DNA of 12,007 nucleotides from an uncultured bacterium (GTDB taxonomy: Bacteria > Bacillota > Clostridia > Oscillospirales > Acutalibacteraceae). The notes under the pieces are model-generated. The model did no database searches. It saw only the letters and a list, made by a program, of their open reading frames with translations, and was not told the origin of the DNA. The position numbers and the translations under genes are program-made. Shown here piece after piece: positions 1 to 6,484 of the stretch; position 1 is the first letter of the stretch; each line of letters begins with the position of its first letter. The stretch lies in assembly GCA_945949625.1 (NCBI GenBank), contig CAMFFI010000019.1, positions 1-12,007 of the forward strand, given 5' to 3'.

Positions 1-2
1 AT

Positions 3-1145
3 CTTTGCAAGAATGTACGTAAAAAGGAAAATATTGTAACAGGAATAACCTACGGAATTTCCCTTTTGACATTTGGCTTTTACTTTTGCCTTAATATGAT
101 GAATAATTCCTCCGACGGTTTGGATCTTGTAGCTGTTGCAAATTCAATTAATACAACTGCTCCTTGGGTAAACTGGATTATTCCCACAAATATGCTTGCC
201 TCTCAGGCTGTTGTAGGTTCAAGCCTTGTATCGTTTTTGATTTATATTTTAGCAATTGTCGCAGCCTGTGCTTTGTTTGTACTTGTATCGGGCAGATACT
301 ATATCGGTTCGGCATTGGGTATGGGCAAAGGTTCGTCAAAGACTTCAAAGAAAAAGGTTCAGACCTCGGGAAGCTTTGAAGTGCTTTCACAGAAAAAGGC
401 ATTGATGCGTAATGAAAAAAACAGTCTGTTCCGTTCTACTTTGTATGTTATAAACTGCTTTATCTGGCCCATTATTACTCCCATAGTAATTTTCGGAGGA
501 ACCTTTTTTTCGATTTTTAATTCCAATGACGTTTTAAACAACTTCTTTGCAGGAAATATCAACGGTCCGGCAGTAACATTGTTTGTATCCTTAGGCATTG
601 TTTTTCCGTCAATCCTTGTGGCAATGATGAGCAAGGTTACTTCAATCAGCATATCTAAGGAGGGTGCAGGCTTTTTTGCACTGAGAGCTATGCCGATTTC
701 TTACAGAACAATTCTTAAGGCTAAGGCGCAGTTCGGCTTAACTGTTAATTTAATTATGTCACTGCCTTTTGTTGTAATAATTGCAGGCATTTGCGTTTTT
801 GCAGGAAAAATGGATTTTATGATAATTCCCTTTTCTGTTTTAATTACCTTTTTCTTTGTAAGCATTATCAACGACTTTCAGCTTTTATTTGAAGCAAGAA
901 ATCCTAAGCTTCACTGGGAGTCGGAGGAAATGGTAATAAAAGAAATGCGCGGCAGAATAGGCGGATTAGTTGCAATCGGCATTTTTATACTGTTTGTGTT
1001 CCTTGGAATAGCAGGCTTGATTGTGTTTAGAATACACGAGTATATTATTCTGGGCGTAATGACAGTTACTTTGGCCGCCTTTGCAATACCGTTTCACAAT
1101 AAGGTAATAAGCTACGGAGAAAAGTCCCTGTCAAGGTTTGAATAA
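3..1145 (+). CDS. ABC-2-type transporter permease, 3' part (5' end outside window)
   Basis: The reading frame is open from the first bases of the window, so the start lies upstream. A TTG at 66 is only an internal Leu codon, not a credible start, because the coding-like sequence continues upstream of it and no ribosome binding site precedes it. The visible 380 residues contain about eight hydrophobic segments (near residues 17-34, 77-96, 153-172, 190-209, 247-266, 272-289, 321-342 and 349-366). A charged Lys/Ser-rich cytoplasmic stretch follows the second. The segment ARNPKLHWESEE resembles the 'R-PKL-W-(N/S)E' loop found in large bacterial ABC-2 permeases of the putative-ABC-exporter type (Pfam ABC_tran_2), which supports an export permease. 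The substrate cannot be read from the sequence. The partner ATPase gene is presumably just upstream, outside the window. The gene converges on ldh, 68 bp away. Confidence 0.7.
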   Translation, partial: LCKNVRKKENIVTGITYGISLLTFGFYFCLNMMNNSSDGLDLVAVANSINTTAPWVNWIIPTNMLASQAVVGSSLVSFLIYILAIVAACALFVLVSGRYYIGSALGMGKGSSKTSKKKVQTSGSFEVLSQKKALMRNEKNSLFRSTLYVINCFIWPIITPIVIFGGTFFSIFNSNDVLNNFFAGNINGPAVTLFVSLGIVFPSILVAMMSKVTSISISKEGAGFFALRAMPISYRTILKAKAQFGLTVNLIMSLPFVVIIAGICVFAGKMDFMIIPFSVLITFFFVSIINDFQLLFEARNPKLHWESEEMVIKEMRGRIGGLVAIGIFILFVFLGIAGLIVFRIHEYIILGVMTVTLAAFAIPFHNKVISYGEKSLSRFE

Positions 1146-1179
1146 CTTGTTTTTTGAGAGAGTTTCAGCTTTTGATTTT

Positions 1180-1196
1180 AAGCGTTATAAACGCTT
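1180..1196. terminator. Short hairpin between convergent genes, possible weak terminator
   Basis: AAGCGTT, a 3-nt loop (ATA) and AACGCTT form a perfect 7-bp stem in the 68-bp gap between the permease stop and the ldh stop. Neither side carries a proper T-tract (plus: TCAATC; minus: AAAATC), so it is not a canonical Rho-independent terminator. Its position between two convergent genes is the main reason to list it. Confidence 0.3.
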
Positions 1197-1213
1197 TCAA
1201 TCAGAAATCGGCA

Positions 1214-2158
1214 TTAAAGCTCTTTCAGGCTTTGCCGGAATATCCGGCAGGAACGGTTCATTTTTTCAAGCTCCGGAGAAGTAAGAGAAAGCTCTATTTT
1301 CCGGCTTATTCCGTATCGGTTAATAATACACGGAGTTCCCACGAAAACATCGTTTTCGCCGTATTCCCCCTCAAGCAGTGCGGAAACGGTCAGTACGGAG
1401 TTTTCGTGGGAAAATATTGCCCGCACAATTCTCACCGCCGCCATACCTATTCCGTAATAGGTTGCACCCTTGGCGGCGATGATTTCCTGTGCGGCATTTT
1501 TTACGTTTTCGCTTATTTCATCAAGTCGCTGTCTGCTGAATAAACGGGGGTTATCCTCTACAATATCAAGTACAGGCTTTGTGGATATTAAAGCCTGCGA
1601 CCAAGGGGTGAACTCGCTGTCGCCGTGTTCTCCTATAACATAAGCGTGAACATTCTGAGGGCTTACGTCAAAATAATTTCCCAGCAAATAGCGCAGACGG
1701 GCGGTGTCAAGGGTAGTTCCCGTGCCAATAACCCTCGAAGGCTCAAAGCCCGAAAGGGAACAGGTTACGCTTGTCATAATATCAACCGGATTTGTTGCCA
1801 CAAGGAAAATTCCCTCAAATCCGGAGCGTATAACAGGGTCTATAATTGAGCGGAAAACCTCTGCGTTTCTTTGCAGAAGCTCCAGGCGCGACTCCTTTGG
1901 CTTTTGATTTACTCCTGCGCATATTAAAACAATTTCTGCGTCCTCACAGTCCTCGTAGCTGCCGTGATAAATTTTCATACTTGAGCCTGAAAAGGCAAGT
2001 CCGTGATTTAAATCCTGTGCCTCGCCGATAGCTTTCTTTTCGTTTAAATCACAAAGCACAAGCTCTGAGCATACATTCTGGTTAAGAGCAGCATAGGCAA
2101 AGCTCATTCCTACCATACCCGTTCCGATAAGGACAACTTTTCGTCCGCTTTTTGACAT
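1214..2158 (-). CDS. ldh: L-lactate dehydrogenase
   Basis: The 314-residue product has the usual length of NAD-dependent L-lactate dehydrogenase (pyruvate + NADH <-> L-lactate + NAD+, cytoplasmic). The Rossmann glycine motif GTGMVG is at 12-17, with the ribose-binding acid at Asp37. The specificity loop reads NQKPKESR: Gln85 in the 'Gln102' position marks LDH rather than malate dehydrogenase, and Arg91 is the mobile-loop Arg109. Catalytic Asp151, Arg154 (DTAR) and His178 (GEHGD) are present, and so is the ATYYGIGMA segment. Arg156 and His171 match Arg173 and His188 of bacillar enzymes, which bind fructose-1,6-bisphosphate, so allosteric activation by FBP is likely (inference). The ATG is preceded by GAAAGGCAG at good spacing. 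It is divergent from the flavodiiron gene. Confidence 0.95.
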   Translation of the reverse strand: MSKSGRKVVLIGTGMVGMSFAYAALNQNVCSELVLCDLNEKKAIGEAQDLNHGLAFSGSSMKIYHGSYEDCEDAEIVLICAGVNQKPKESRLELLQRNAEVFRSIIDPVIRSGFEGIFLVATNPVDIMTSVTCSLSGFEPSRVIGTGTTLDTARLRYLLGNYFDVSPQNVHAYVIGEHGDSEFTPWSQALISTKPVLDIVEDNPRLFSRQRLDEISENVKNAAQEIIAAKGATYYGIGMAAVRIVRAIFSHENSVLTVSALLEGEYGENDVFVGTPCIINRYGISRKIELSLTSPELEKMNRSCRIFRQSLKEL

Positions 2159-2204
2159 AATTATCTGCCTTTCAAAGTTATTTTTTTATATTTATTTTGC
2201 TTGC

Positions 2205-2233
2205 TTTATATAATTTTATTCAGTGCTTGTAAA
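2205..2233 (-). promoter_or_regulatory. ldh promoter (TTTACA-N17-TATAAA)
   Basis: Read on the minus strand, TTTACA (2233-2228) and TATAAA (2210-2205) are separated by exactly 17 bp, a good SigA-type promoter. It gives a leader of roughly 40 nt to the ldh ATG at 2158. No better match was seen in the spacer. Confidence 0.7.
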
Positions 2234-2248
2234 TTTCCTGTAAGGAAA
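2234..2248. promoter_or_regulatory. Palindrome abutting the ldh -35 box
   Basis: TTTCCT-GTA-AGGAAA is a perfect 6-bp inverted repeat with a 3-bp centre, directly upstream of the ldh -35 hexamer. Its position fits an operator or activator site, but it matches no regulator motif that I recognise, and short AT-rich palindromes can arise by chance. Confidence 0.3.
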
Positions 2249-2274
2249 AATCAAATCATATTATTATGTTATAA

Positions 2275-2292
2275 TTGTTTAAATTTTAACAA
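2275..2292. promoter_or_regulatory. Candidate Rex (NADH/NAD+ sensor) operator
   Basis: TTGTTTAAATTTTAACAA matches the clostridial Rex operator TTGTTAA-N4-TTAACAA at 13 of the 14 arm positions (TTGTTTA, AATT, TTAACAA). It lies between the divergent ldh and flavodiiron genes. For the flavodiiron gene it overlaps every plausible core promoter: it is the whole 18-bp spacer of TTATAA/GATAAT, and it contains the -35 of TTAACA-N16-TATTTT. It lies about 42 bp upstream of the ldh -35. Clostridial Rex is known to repress ldh and other NADH-consuming genes at low NADH/NAD+. Confidence 0.6.
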
Positions 2293-2360
2293 GATAATGA
2301 ATTTGGATATTTTCAAAAAATTATACAAATTGATAATCAATATTATTTGGCGGTGATATT

Positions 2361-3551
2361 ATGTATTTTTCAAGAAAAATAACAGAGGACACATATTATG
2401 TGGGAGCAAGCGACAGACGTCTTGAATTGTTTGAAAACGTGTTTCCTATACCCAAGGGAGTTTCTTACAATTCCTATGTAATTACAGATGAAAAAACTGC
2501 TCTTCTCGATTTAATGGATGAAAGCGTAAGCAAGCAGGGATTTGAAAATATTGCAGGTGCTTTAAACGGAAGAAAGCTTGACTATGTTGTAATAAATCAT
2601 ATGGAGCCCGACCATTGCTCAAAGCTTGACGAGCTTATTTTAAGGTATCCTGAGGTTAAAATCGTAGGTAATGTAAAAACCCTTAAAATGATAGGTCAGT
2701 TTTATGATATTGACGCAGAAAGCCGTTTTGTAACGGTTAATGAAGGCGACACTTTACAGCTCGGCAAGCACACCCTTACCTTTGTAAACGCTCCTATGGT
2801 TCATTGGCCGGAGGTTATGGTAACATACGATACCTTCACAAAGGCTCTGTTTTCTGCCGACGCTTTCGGAACCTTCGGTGCTTTAGGCGGAAACATATTT
2901 AATGACGAATATGATTTTGAGTATGAATTTTTAGAGGAAGCGCGCCGTTACTATACAAATATTGTAGGTAAATACGGAATGCAGGTTCAGGCTGTGCTGA
3001 AAAAAGCGTCAACCCTTGACATTAAATATATTTGTCCTTTACACGGTCCTGTATGGAGGACAAACATTGATTATATTATTGATAAGTACAACACATGGAG
3101 CCTTTATGAGCCTGAGGTTGACTCCGTTATGATTGCTTATGCGTCAATGTACGGCAATACGGAAAATGCTGTCAATGTGCTTGCAAATGTACTTGCCGAA
3201 AAAGGCGTAAAAAACATTAAAATTTATGATGTATCAAAAACAGACGTATCATATGTTTTAAGCGATGCCTTTAAGTACAAAAGACTTGTATTTGCATCTC
3301 CCACATACAACGGAGGACTTTATCCCAAAATGGAAAACCTTTTGCTTGATTTAAAGGCACACAGCCTTAAAAACAGAAAGGTTGCAGTTTTTGACAACGG
3401 AAGCTGGAGCGCCTCTGCGAAAAAGCATATGCTTGAAATTTTAGGAACAATGAAGGTGGAAGTTGTTGAAAGCAGTCTTGCGTTAAAATCTTCCTTAAAG
3501 CAGGGGGATATGGAGGCTCTTAATCAGCTTGCAGAGGAAATTTTAAAATAA
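2361..3551 (+). CDS. fprA: Flavodiiron protein (A-type flavoprotein, O2/NO reductase)
   Basis: The 396-residue product matches the core class of flavodiiron proteins: an N-terminal metallo-beta-lactamase-like domain (about 1-250) and a C-terminal flavodoxin domain (about 255-396). The di-iron ligands are all visible: H80-x-E82-x-D84 (HMEPDH), His148, Asp167 and His228, at nearly the same spacing as in Desulfovibrio rubredoxin:oxygen oxidoreductase. The FMN phosphate loop is ASMYGNTE (261-268). These cytoplasmic enzymes reduce O2 to water, and/or NO to N2O, with electrons from rubredoxin or a flavoprotein reductase. There is no fused rubredoxin domain and no rubredoxin gene nearby, so the donor is elsewhere. 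The ATG follows GGCGGTGAT. O2-versus-NO preference cannot be read from the sequence. The Rex-like operator upstream suggests redox control. Confidence 0.93.
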   Translation: MYFSRKITEDTYYVGASDRRLELFENVFPIPKGVSYNSYVITDEKTALLDLMDESVSKQGFENIAGALNGRKLDYVVINHMEPDHCSKLDELILRYPEVKIVGNVKTLKMIGQFYDIDAESRFVTVNEGDTLQLGKHTLTFVNAPMVHWPEVMVTYDTFTKALFSADAFGTFGALGGNIFNDEYDFEYEFLEEARRYYTNIVGKYGMQVQAVLKKASTLDIKYICPLHGPVWRTNIDYIIDKYNTWSLYEPEVDSVMIAYASMYGNTENAVNVLANVLAEKGVKNIKIYDVSKTDVSYVLSDAFKYKRLVFASPTYNGGLYPKMENLLLDLKAHSLKNRKVAVFDNGSWSASAKKHMLEILGTMKVEVVESSLALKSSLKQGDMEALNQLAEEILK

Positions 3552-3576
3552 TTCCACATTATCGACATTTTGTTTA

Positions 3577-3605
3577 TTGAAGCCTATATATGTTTATGTT
3601 ATACT
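3577..3605 (+). promoter_or_regulatory. Promoter of the zinc-ribbon membrane protein gene
   Basis: TTGAAG (3577-3582) and TATACT (3600-3605) are separated by 17 bp, a good SigA-type match. The expected start near 3612 gives a leader of about 70 nt. That leader contains a weak 5-bp hairpin (AAGCT 3619-3623 with AGCTT 3631-3635). No clear terminator for the flavodiiron gene was seen upstream, so read-through may add to this transcript. Confidence 0.55.
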
Positions 3606-3680
3606 GAAATCTAATATAAAGCTGTATTATAGCTTAGTTTTAACATAATTAAAATATTTTTTGCTGAAAGGACGCTCCCT

Positions 3681-4091
3681 ATGAGAAACTTTATGCAAAG
3701 GCTGTATAATTTTATGCAGGGTCGTTACGGCAATGACCAGCTAAATAACTTTTTGCTTGTGTTGTGGGCAATACTGTTTATACTGAATTTATTTTTCAGA
3801 AATTGGATAATCAGCCTTTTGGAGCTGATTCCCTTAGGCTTGTGCCTTTATCGGTCAATGTCAAGGAATATTACAAAAAGGCTTTATGAAAACAACAAGT
3901 TTTTGCCTATATACAAAAAGGTGACCTCTTTCTTTTCGCTGCAGTTCAGAAAAATCAAGGATATTAAAACAATGCGTTATTTTAAATGTCCCAACTGCAA
4001 AGCACAGCTTAGAGTACCCAGAAGAAAAGGTGTTCATACTGTACGCTGTCCCAGATGTAAAAAAGAGTTCAAGAAAAATATTTTGTTTTAA
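3681..4091 (+). CDS. Small membrane protein with C-terminal zinc ribbon, function unknown
   Basis: The 136-residue product starts at an ATG preceded by AAAGGA at 9-nt spacing. Two adjacent hydrophobic segments (about 22-39 and 42-57) form a probable helical hairpin. A basic linker (60-100) follows, then a C-terminal zinc ribbon with C103-PN-C106 and C123-PR-C126, 16 residues apart. The spacing and the 'RVPRRKG...VRCPRC' pattern resemble MJ0042-type zinc ribbons of bacterial membrane proteins. The tail is very basic (KKEFKK), so the ribbon probably faces the cytoplasm. I do not recognise a named family or pathway. The gene is monocistronic, with its own promoter upstream and a strong terminator downstream. 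Confidence 0.75.
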   Translation: MRNFMQRLYNFMQGRYGNDQLNNFLLVLWAILFILNLFFRNWIISLLELIPLGLCLYRSMSRNITKRLYENNKFLPIYKKVTSFFSLQFRKIKDIKTMRYFKCPNCKAQLRVPRRKGVHTVRCPRCKKEFKKNILF

Positions 4092-4162
4092 TTTGGCTAT
4101 GCGCATCATATATTTATACATTAAGCAACGGTGCTGCATAGGGTTTTGTTGAAAAAATTTAT

Positions 4163-4190
4163 GCAGGCGGTTTTATCGCCTGCTTTTTTT
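4163..4190 (+). terminator. Rho-independent terminator
   Basis: GCAGGCG, a 7-nt loop and CGCCTGC form a perfect GC-rich 7-bp stem, followed directly by seven T residues (4184-4190). It ends the zinc-ribbon gene transcript and separates it from the antiporter gene. It is the clearest plus-strand terminator in the window. Confidence 0.88.
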
Positions 4191-4207
4191 CTGTATAGTA
4201 AACTTCT

Positions 4208-4279
4208 GCGCAACGGTCGGGCAAAATGGTTTTTGCAATATCAACCTGTCTGCCCGAATTGCGTGTCGAGGCACTCGAC
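4208..4279 (+). other. Possible structured 5' leader of the antiporter gene
   Basis: Between the terminator and the antiporter ATG, nested complementary segments suggest a folded RNA: GCGCAA (4208-4213) with TTGCGT (4259-4264), CGGGCA (4218-4223) with TGCCCG (4251-4256), GGTT (4228-4231) with AACC (4243-4246). A separate hairpin GTCGAG-GCA-CTCGAC follows (4265-4279). The heptamer ACCTGTC occurs twice (4244-4250 and 4283-4289). A TATAGT at 4194-4199, without a good -35, would place the RNA 5' end almost at the base of the outer stem. I could not match it to a riboswitch class that I know. Unpaired bulges make the fold tentative. Confidence 0.4.
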
Positions 4280-4325
4280 AAAACCTGTCAGTCTGATGAT
4301 TATTGTAAGAAAAGGAGGATAATAT

Positions 4326-5939
4326 ATGCTTACAACTTTACTTGTTGCCTCTGTGGTGATTATTGCCTGCATATTGTGCAACCGTATTTCCAGCAAGGCG
4401 GGAATTCCCGTGCTTTTGGGCTTTATTGTACTGGGAATGATTTTCGGCTCCGACGGAGTTTTTAAAATTCAGTTTGAAAACTTTGCCTTTGCCGAACAGA
4501 TTTGTACCGTTTCTCTTATTTTTATTATGTTTTACGGAGGCTTTAACACTAACTGGAGACAGGCAAAAAAGGTTGCGGTAAAATCCTTGCTTTTATCTTC
4601 CTTAGGAGTGGTAATTACAGCCGTATTGACAGCTTTGTTCTGCCGTTTTGTTCTGAATTTTGAAATGCTTGAAAGTCTGCTTATCGGCGCTGTGCTAAGC
4701 TCAACAGACGCGGCGTCGGTGTTTTCTATACTGCGTTCAAAAAAATTGGGACTGAAGTACGGAACATCTTCCTTGCTTGAGGTGGAAAGCGGAAGCAACG
4801 ACCCTTTTGCATATCTTCTTATGGTGTTTGTACTTTCCCTGATGAAAGGCGGTCAAAGTGCAGGTTCCCTTGCATATCTGCTTTTTGCCCAGATTGTTTA
4901 CGGAGTGGGTATTGCGTTGCTTATATCAATAGGCGCCGTATTATTTTTGAAAAAGTTTGACTTCGGCAACAGCGGTCTGGAAACAGCCTTTGTCTTTGCC
5001 GTCGCCATAGTTTCTTATGCTTTGCCGTCGGTTCTGGGCGGCAACGGCTTTTTAAGCGTTTACATTGTAGGTATAATTTTAGGAAACCGTGAAATTGAAA
5101 ATAAAAAGCTTATGGTGCATTTTTTAGACGGAATAACAAATCTTTTTCAGATGTTGATTTTCTTTTTGCTGGGACTGCTTGCGTTTCCGTCCCAAATGCC
5201 CCGGATAATAATACCTTCGCTTATAATTGCGGCTTTTCTTACCCTTGTGGCAAGACCTGCTGCTGTCTTTGCAATACTTACGCCGTTTAGGGCAAAGCTT
5301 AATCAACAGCTTATGGTTTCATGGGCAGGATTGCGAGGTGCGGCGTCAATTGTCTTTGCAATTTTTGCAACAGTGGGAGATGTATATACAAAAAACGACG
5401 TTTTTCATATTGTGTTCTGCGTTGTATTGTTTTCTATCGGTATTCAGGGGTCGCTGTTACCTTTTGTTGCGAAAAAGCTCAATATGATTGATACAAAGCA
5501 TAATGTTGAAAAAACCTTTAACGATTATTCCGAAGAAAACGAAATTCAGTTTATCAGCCTTGCAGTAACTGATTGTCATCCCTGGGCAGATAAAAAAATC
5601 AAGGATATTTCTCTGCCTCCGTCAACACTTCTGGTTATGATTTTAAGGGACGGTGCGTCTGTTATTCCAAACGGCGAAACAGATATTTTAACAGGTGACA
5701 GCCTGATTATCAGCGCTCAGGGCTTTAAGGACGTCAGCAATATACGCTTGACGGAAATATTGGTAGATGAGGACAGCGGCCTTGCAGGAAAAAAATTAAG
5801 TGAAGCGTATATTTCAAAAAAGGCGCTTGTGCTTATGATAAAACGCGGCGATACCGTTATAATTCCAAACGGAGAAAGCACTGTGGAATGCGGAGATATT
5901 ATTGTGCTTAACTCTTATAAAAATCTTCTGAAAAAGTGA
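4326..5939 (+). CDS. K+(Na+)/H+ antiporter, CPA1 NhaP2/CvrA type, with two RCK_C domains
   Basis: The 537-residue product has about twelve hydrophobic segments over residues 1-385, then a soluble C-terminal part. Family marks include STDAAS (126-131), the ion-binding Asn158-Asp159 pair in ESGSNDP, Arg310 and WAGLRGA (333-339). The C-terminus holds two RCK_C/TrkA_C-like modules (about 408-465 and 472-535), with the repeated pattern 'ML/IKRDG...IPNGE...GD'. Such antiporters expel K+ or Na+ in exchange for protons. In related Firmicute proteins RCK_C domains bind c-di-AMP, so second-messenger control is plausible but not shown here. The start is fixed by AAAGGAGG at good spacing before the ATG. 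The gene stands alone behind a strong terminator and a possible structured leader. Confidence 0.9.
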   Translation: MLTTLLVASVVIIACILCNRISSKAGIPVLLGFIVLGMIFGSDGVFKIQFENFAFAEQICTVSLIFIMFYGGFNTNWRQAKKVAVKSLLLSSLGVVITAVLTALFCRFVLNFEMLESLLIGAVLSSTDAASVFSILRSKKLGLKYGTSSLLEVESGSNDPFAYLLMVFVLSLMKGGQSAGSLAYLLFAQIVYGVGIALLISIGAVLFLKKFDFGNSGLETAFVFAVAIVSYALPSVLGGNGFLSVYIVGIILGNREIENKKLMVHFLDGITNLFQMLIFFLLGLLAFPSQMPRIIIPSLIIAAFLTLVARPAAVFAILTPFRAKLNQQLMVSWAGLRGAASIVFAIFATVGDVYTKNDVFHIVFCVVLFSIGIQGSLLPFVAKKLNMIDTKHNVEKTFNDYSEENEIQFISLAVTDCHPWADKKIKDISLPPSTLLVMILRDGASVIPNGETDILTGDSLIISAQGFKDVSNIRLTEILVDEDSGLAGKKLSEAYISKKALVLMIKRGDTVIIPNGESTVECGDIIVLNSYKNLLKK

Positions 5940-5957
5940 AGTTCGTTATCGGAACAT

Positions 5958-5995
5958 AAAAAAGGTACCCTTGCCCATAGGGGTAAGGATACCTT
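5958..5995 (-). terminator. Rho-independent terminator of the agrD-like gene
   Basis: AAGGTA (5962-5967) pairs with TACCTT (5990-5995) and CCTTGCCC (5969-5976) pairs with GGGTAAGG (5981-5988). This gives a stem of about 14 pairs, including one G-T pair, interrupted by one C/A mismatch, with a 4-nt loop. On the minus strand it is followed by a run of six T (plus-strand A residues 5958-5963). It lies 32 bp past the stop codon of the short minus-strand gene, which supports that gene being real. On the plus strand there is no T-tract. Confidence 0.8.
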
Positions 5996-6026
5996 GGCTG
6001 TGCTTATCGGGGTTTAAAATAAGCAA

Positions 6027-6167
6027 TTATTTTTTTGCTGAAACTTTTGACATATCAGGCTCCTTTGGCTGATGAAAACCAAAGATTGAAGCGCTCCTGC
6101 CTGCTTTTTTTGCAATTTTTACAGAAGAAGCAGCGGCAAATTCAGCTATGTTTTTCTTAAAGCTCAT
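6027..6167 (-). CDS. agrD: AgrD-like cyclic (lactone) autoinducer pro-peptide, 46 aa
   Basis: A 46-residue frame starts at the ATG at 6167 behind a near-perfect AAAGGAGGAG at 8-nt spacing. It has the three-part plan of AgrD pro-peptides: an amphipathic, basic N-terminal helix (FKKNIAEFAAASSVKIAKKA, residues 3-22), a signal core (RSASIFGF, 24-31), and a charged C-terminal tail beginning HQPKEPD. The core and tail align with the Clostridium perfringens AgrD region (TSACLWFT then HQPEEP, from memory), which would make SIFGF (27-31) the five-residue ring. Ser27 then replaces the ring-forming Cys, predicting a lactone rather than a thiolactone, as in Staphylococcus intermedius. The peptide has no Cys at all. 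AgrB, a LytTR regulator and a kinase are encoded nearby. It has its own promoter and terminator. Confidence 0.82.
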   Translation of the reverse strand: MSFKKNIAEFAAASSVKIAKKAGRSASIFGFHQPKEPDMSKVSAKK

Positions 6168-6298
6168 AAAACTCTCCTCCTTTGCATTGATATTTACCGA
6201 AAATATTTATCTGATAAACAATGAAAACCGCTTATGAATTTTTTACAGCTCAATTGAATGTCAGATTTTGTGAAATATTTTCAAGTAACTTCAATAAG

Positions 6299-6367
6299 AG
6301 AATAGTATAATATTGGCGAAAAGTCAATAATTCAGGCAAGAAATGCAACAATTTTGGCAAAAAATGT
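6299..6367 (-). promoter_or_regulatory. agrD promoter with tandem AgrA-like boxes
   Basis: On the minus strand, TTGACT (6327-6322) and TATTCT (6304-6299) are 17 bp apart. Seven bp upstream of the -35 begins the first of two 12-bp boxes, which read on the plus strand GGCAAGAAATGC (6335-6346) and GGCAAAAAATGT (6356-6367), with a 21-bp period. A 9-bp repeat plus 12-bp spacer, also period 21, is the known AgrA site layout in S. aureus. A third partial copy (GGCGAAAAGTCA, from 6315) overlaps the -35. The predicted leader to the agrD ATG is about 125 nt. The rest of the 6168-6484 gap holds the regulator promoter and leader. Confidence 0.7.
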
Positions 6368-6396
6368 TAATTCTTACGGAATAATTCATTAAACTG

Positions 6397-6424
6397 TTGA
6401 AAAATGCCAAGAAAATGATATAAT
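6397..6424 (+). promoter_or_regulatory. Promoter of the regulator-kinase operon
   Basis: TTGAAA (6397-6402) and TATAAT (6419-6424) are 16 bp apart, with a TGA directly before the -10 hexamer (extended -10). This is a strong SigA promoter that should be active without activation. It lacks the tandem boxes at the spacing seen upstream of agrD and agrB. Confidence 0.75.
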
Positions 6425-6440
6425 TAAATTGTATTGCGGT

Positions 6441-6454
6441 AATTTTGCAAAATT
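6441..6454. promoter_or_regulatory. Perfect 14-bp palindrome in the regulator-kinase leader
   Basis: AATTTTGCAAAATT is perfectly self-complementary and lies about 10 bp past the predicted transcription start of the regulator-kinase operon. Its position suits a repressor site, but no specific regulator can be named and AT-rich palindromes are not rare. Confidence 0.3.
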
Positions 6455-6484
6455 TGTTAATGAGGTATTACGGAGGAAACAGTA

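Noticed and set aside
1154..1543. 129-codon plus-strand frame opposite the 3' part of ldh
   Set aside because: It is antisense to an intact ldh with all catalytic residues and has no start signals.
4131..4322. 63-codon plus-strand frame before the antiporter
   Set aside because: It reads straight through a strong terminator and the proposed leader structure, and has no ribosome binding site or recognisable protein features.
4283..4325. CTGATGA before the antiporter, resembling the 3' end of the fluoride riboswitch
   Set aside because: The conserved 5' GGNGATGG stem and the AACTGCC-type segment of that class are absent upstream.
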